This document shows positions 6,306-8,796 of a stretch of DNA of 8,796 nucleotides, piece by piece (position 1 is the stretch's first letter; each line of letters opens with the position of its first letter). The notes beneath the pieces were generated by a model. It worked only from the letters and a program-made list of their open reading frames with translations, had not been told where the DNA came from and did no database searches. This DNA is from Mariprofundus sp. (GTDB taxonomy: Bacteria; Pseudomonadota; Zetaproteobacteria; Mariprofundales; Mariprofundaceae), in NCBI GenBank assembly GCA_030951095.1, contig JAUZQI010000155.1:1-8796 (forward strand), in the 5' to 3' direction. The position numbers were made by a program, and so were the translations under genes.

Positions 6306-8384
6306 GTGGCTCGTAAAACACCGCTGGAACGTGTGCGCAATATCGGCATTATGGCTCATATTGACGCTGGTAAAACAACAACGACTGAACGCGTCCTGTT
6401 TTATACTGGCGTGAGCCACAAGATCGGTGAAGTGCACGACGGCGCTGCTACCATGGACTGGATGGAGCAGGAGCAGGAACGTGGCATCACGATCACCTCC
6501 GCTGCAACGACCTGTACCTGGGACGACCATCAGATTAATATCATCGATACCCCCGGCCATGTGGATTTCACCATTGAAGTAGAGCGGTCTTTGCGCGTGC
6601 TTGATGGCGCTGTGGGCGTGTTTTGCGCGGTCGGCGGTGTGCAGCCGCAGTCTGAAACGGTTTGGCGACAGGCTGATCGTTACCATGTTCCCCGTATTGC
6701 CTTTGTAAACAAGATGGATCGTACCGGCGCTGATTTCTTTGGCGTGGTGGATGCGATTCGCGAGCGTTTGGGTCACAATGCGGTTGCGCTGAATATTCCA
6801 ATCGGCGCGGAAGAAGATTTCCAGGGCGTTGTCGATCTGGTCTCCATGAAAGCCATTATCTGGAAAGATGAGGCCATGGGCTCGATGTACGATGTGGTTG
6901 ATATCCCGGATGATCTTCAGGAAGTTGCTGAAGAGCGTCGCGAACTGCTGCTCGATGCTGTGCTGGTCAACGATGAAGATCTGATGATGGCTTACCTCGA
7001 AGGCGAAGATATTGATCAGGATGCGCTGAAAAAATGCATCCGTAAGTCCGTACTGGATATTTCCGTGATTCCTGTGCTTGCTGGTACAGCGTTCAAGAAC
7101 AAGGGTGTGCAGACATTGCTGGATGCCGTGGTTGATTATATGCCTGCGCCGGTTGATGTGCCTGCCATTAAAGGTGTAAATCCTGATACCGATGCTGATG
7201 ATGAGCGCCATGCAACGGATGATGAGCCATTTTCCGCACTTGCCTTTAAAGTGATGACCGATCCGTTTGTGGGCACGCTGACCTTTTTCCGCGTCTATTC
7301 AGGCGTAGCTGAAGCCGGTTCTTATGTGATTAACTCGACCAAAAACAGGAAAGAACGTCTGGGTCGTATCCTGCAGATGCATGCCAATGAGCGCTCCGAG
7401 AGTAATGTAGTGCGCGCCGGCGATATTGCTGCGGCAGTGGGCCTGAAAGCCTCCACCACCGGGGACACGCTGTGTACTGCAGATGCGCCGATTATTCTGG
7501 AACGTATGGAATTTCCTGAACCGGTAATTTCTGTGGCGATTGAGCCGAAGACCAAAGCCGACCAGGAAAAAATGGGTGTCGCGCTTGGTCGTTTGGCGGC
7601 TGAAGATCCTTCATTCCGCGTGCGTACCGATGATGAAACCGGTCAAACGATTATTTCCGGCATGGGCGAATTGCATCTGGAAATTCTGGTGGATCGCATG
7701 CGTCGTGAGTTCAATGTGGAAGCCAATGTGGGCAAACCGCAGGTGGCCTATCGCGAAACCATTCGTGCTGCGACCAAGTCGGAAGGCAAGTTTGTGCGTC
7801 AGTCCGGCGGTCGCGGTCAGTATGGCCACTGTTGGCTGGAAATCGAGCCGCTCGAAGCTGGCGCTGGTTTTGAATTCGTTGACAAGATTTCCGGTGGTTC
7901 TATTCATCGTGAATATATCCCGGCTGTTGGCAAAGGTTGTGAAGAGGCCATGGCCAACGGTGTTCTGGCCGGTTATCCGATGGTGGATATCAGAGCGACC
8001 GTGGTTGACGGTTCTTATCATGATGTCGACTCCAATGAGATGGCATTTAAAGTGGCTGGTTCCATGGGCTTCCGCAAAGGTTGTCTGGAAGCCAAGCCGG
8101 TGATTCTTGAGCCGATGATGGAAGTCGAAGTGGTGACGCCTGAAGATTATATGGGCGATATCGTTGGCGATCTGAATCGTCGTCGTGGTCGCGTGTTGGG
8201 TATGGAAGATCGTAATAACGCCAAAGTGATTGAAGCAGAAGTGCCGCTCTCCGAAATGTTCGGTTATTCCACCAATGTGCGTTCGATGTCACAGGGGCGT
8301 GCTACATACACCATGCAGTTTAAATTTTATGAAGAAGTTCCTAAGAATATCGCGTTGGAAATCATCGCGGCAGTAAAAGGTTAG
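6306..8384 (+). CDS. fusA: Translation elongation factor G
   Basis: GTPase that drives translocation of tRNA and mRNA on the ribosome and, with ribosome recycling factor, splits ribosomes after termination. It is 692 residues; E. coli EF-G is 704. The G domain shows the P-loop [12 protein letters not shown] (17-28), the switch I element RGITIT (59-64), DTPGH (81-85) and NKMD (135-138). Later domains carry the typical [20 protein letters not shown] and [19 protein letters not shown] stretches. There is no sign of truncation. The start is GTG at 6306, preceded by AAGGAG at 6293-6298 with 7 bases between; [15 protein letters not shown] is the standard N-terminus. The ten bases around the ribosome site, TTAAGGAGTA, recur exactly before tuf (8472-8481). 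That suggests matched high-efficiency initiation sites. Confidence 0.98.
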   Translation: MARKTPLERVRNIGIMAHIDAGKTTTTERVLFYTGVSHKIGEVHDGAATMDWMEQEQERGITITSAATTCTWDDHQINIIDTPGHVDFTIEVERSLRVLDGAVGVFCAVGGVQPQSETVWRQADRYHVPRIAFVNKMDRTGADFFGVVDAIRERLGHNAVALNIPIGAEEDFQGVVDLVSMKAIIWKDEAMGSMYDVVDIPDDLQEVAEERRELLLDAVLVNDEDLMMAYLEGEDIDQDALKKCIRKSVLDISVIPVLAGTAFKNKGVQTLLDAVVDYMPAPVDVPAIKGVNPDTDADDERHATDDEPFSALAFKVMTDPFVGTLTFFRVYSGVAEAGSYVINSTKNRKERLGRILQMHANERSESNVVRAGDIAAAVGLKASTTGDTLCTADAPIILERMEFPEPVISVAIEPKTKADQEKMGVALGRLAAEDPSFRVRTDDETGQTIISGMGELHLEILVDRMRREFNVEANVGKPQVAYRETIRAATKSEGKFVRQSGGRGQYGHCWLEIEPLEAGAGFEFVDKISGGSIHREYIPAVGKGCEEAMANGVLAGYPMVDIRATVVDGSYHDVDSNEMAFKVAGSMGFRKGCLEAKPVILEPMMEVEVVTPEDYMGDIVGDLNRRRGRVLGMEDRNNAKVIEAEVPLSEMFGYSTNVRSMSQGRATYTMQFKFYEEVPKNIALEIIAAVKG

Positions 8385-8396
8385 AATGAAACAAAC

Positions 8397-8466
8397 AACG
8401 GATATGGATTTTTTCCACAGCGTAATGCTGTTTCATATCACGGTGTGGAAAAAGTCCACATCCGTT
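8397..8466 (+). repeat. Long inverted repeat (23-base arms) between fusA and tuf
   Basis: Bases 8397-8419 pair with 8444-8466: 21 Watson-Crick pairs, one T-G wobble (8409/8454) and one A-C mismatch (8404/8459), around a 24-base loop. As RNA this is a very stable hairpin that fills most of the 101-base spacer and ends 7 bases before the tuf ribosome site AAGGAG (8474-8479). No T run follows, so it is not a standard terminator. Two alternative pairings compete with it: ACAGC (8417-8421) with GCTGT (8427-8431), and GATATG (8401-8406) with CATATC (8434-8439). Possible roles are an RNase III or other processing site separating fusA and tuf messages, mRNA stabilisation, a conformational switch, or a small dispersed repeat element. 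Confidence 0.8.
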
Positions 8467-8485
8467 AGGGGTTAAGGAGTAAGTC

Positions 8486-8796
8486 ATGGCAAAGGAAAAG
8501 TTCGAACGCAATAAGCCGCATGTCAACATTGGTACCATTGGTCACGTCGACCACGGTAAAACCACGTTGACTGCTGCGATCACTAAAGTTCTGTCTTTGA
8601 CAGGCGGCGCAGAGTTCAAAGACTACGCAGATATTGATGGTGCTCCTGAAGAGCGCGAACGCGGTATCACTATTGCAACGGCACACGTTGAGTATGAGAC
8701 AGAAGCACGTCACTACGCTCACGTTGATTGCCCAGGCCATGCCGATTATGTGAAGAACATGATCACTGGTGCTGCACAGATGGATGGTGGTATTCT
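8486..8796 (+). CDS. tuf: Translation elongation factor Tu, N-terminal part (cut by the window end)
   Basis: GTPase that delivers aminoacyl-tRNA to the ribosome. About 103 of roughly 395 codons are present; the frame is open to the window edge and the truncation is only the window limit. The N-terminus [19 protein letters not shown] is typical. G1 is GHVDHGKT (19-26), the switch I region is [10 protein letters not shown] (54-63), and G3 is [15 protein letters not shown] (81-95), including His85, equivalent to the catalytic His84 of E. coli (numbered without Met). AAGGAG at 8474-8479 is 6 bases before the ATG. It is the fourth gene of the str operon, separated from fusA by the large inverted repeat. 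Many proteobacteria have a second tuf copy elsewhere; that cannot be judged here. Confidence 0.98.
   Translation, partial: MAKEKFERNKPHVNIGTIGHVDHGKTTLTAAITKVLSLTGGAEFKDYADIDGAPEERERGITIATAHVEYETEARHYAHVDCPGHADYVKNMITGAAQMDGGI

Noticed and set aside
6291..7211. A 306-codon minus-strand open frame opposite fusA.
   Set aside because: It is antisense to the highly conserved EF-G G domain. The length is a by-product of codon bias, and the translated sequence has no recognisable family.
7540..8103. A 187-codon plus-strand frame inside fusA.
   Set aside because: It is an out-of-frame overlap with the conserved C-terminal half of EF-G, has no ribosome site and shows low-complexity Trp/Val-rich content.
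8411..8452. Two inverted TTTTCCACA 9-mers that fit a relaxed DnaA-box consensus.
   Set aside because: They are the two inner arms of the large inverted repeat, and the site lies inside the str operon with no AT-rich unwinding region or dnaA/dnaN nearby. A replication origin is not supported.

Overview
The window is a stretch of ordinary bacterial chromosome, almost certainly from a proteobacterium. FolB aligns without gaps to my recollection of E. coli FolB over its motifs. S12, S7, EF-G and EF-Tu are of the proteobacterial type, and a small CHCC zinc-ribbon protein typical of proteobacteria is present. The transhydrogenase is encoded by three separate genes, as in Rhodospirillum, rather than by the fused pntA of enterics, so an enteric is unlikely. 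A zetaproteobacterium would fit, but that is only a guess. I see no rRNA, tRNA, CRISPR array, insertion sequence, phage gene or sign of recent transfer.

Region 1 (1-1906) holds RNA modification and folate genes. It starts with the last 30 codons of an upstream gene, which overlaps rlmB (23S rRNA 2'-O-methyltransferase). A 56-codon gene on the minus strand (845-1015) then converges on rlmB. It encodes a CHCC zinc-ribbon protein and has its own promoter. Next come folB and folK, which overlap by 8 bases and encode consecutive steps of dihydropterin synthesis.

Region 2 (1907-4874) is a pntAA-pntAB-pntB operon for proton-translocating NAD(P) transhydrogenase. It has a plausible promoter whose -35 element lies in the end of folK, and a small dyad in its leader. 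The first two genes overlap by 4 bases.

Region 3 (4875-8796) is the str operon: rpsL, rpsG, fusA and the start of tuf. It is preceded by about 450 bases without a recognisable gene, not by rpoC. That gap ends in a strong promoter (TTGACA, 17-base spacer, TATGGT) with a GC-rich discriminator. The rpsL-rpsG spacer is only 20 bases. The rpsG-fusA spacer (120 bases) carries a GAAA-tetraloop hairpin and a consensus TATAAT. The fusA-tuf spacer (101 bases) is mostly an unusually long inverted repeat with 23-base arms that can also fold in other ways.

No new multi-gene system is visible. The items most worth a second look are the fusA-tuf inverted repeat, the small zinc-ribbon gene and the rearranged control regions of the str operon.
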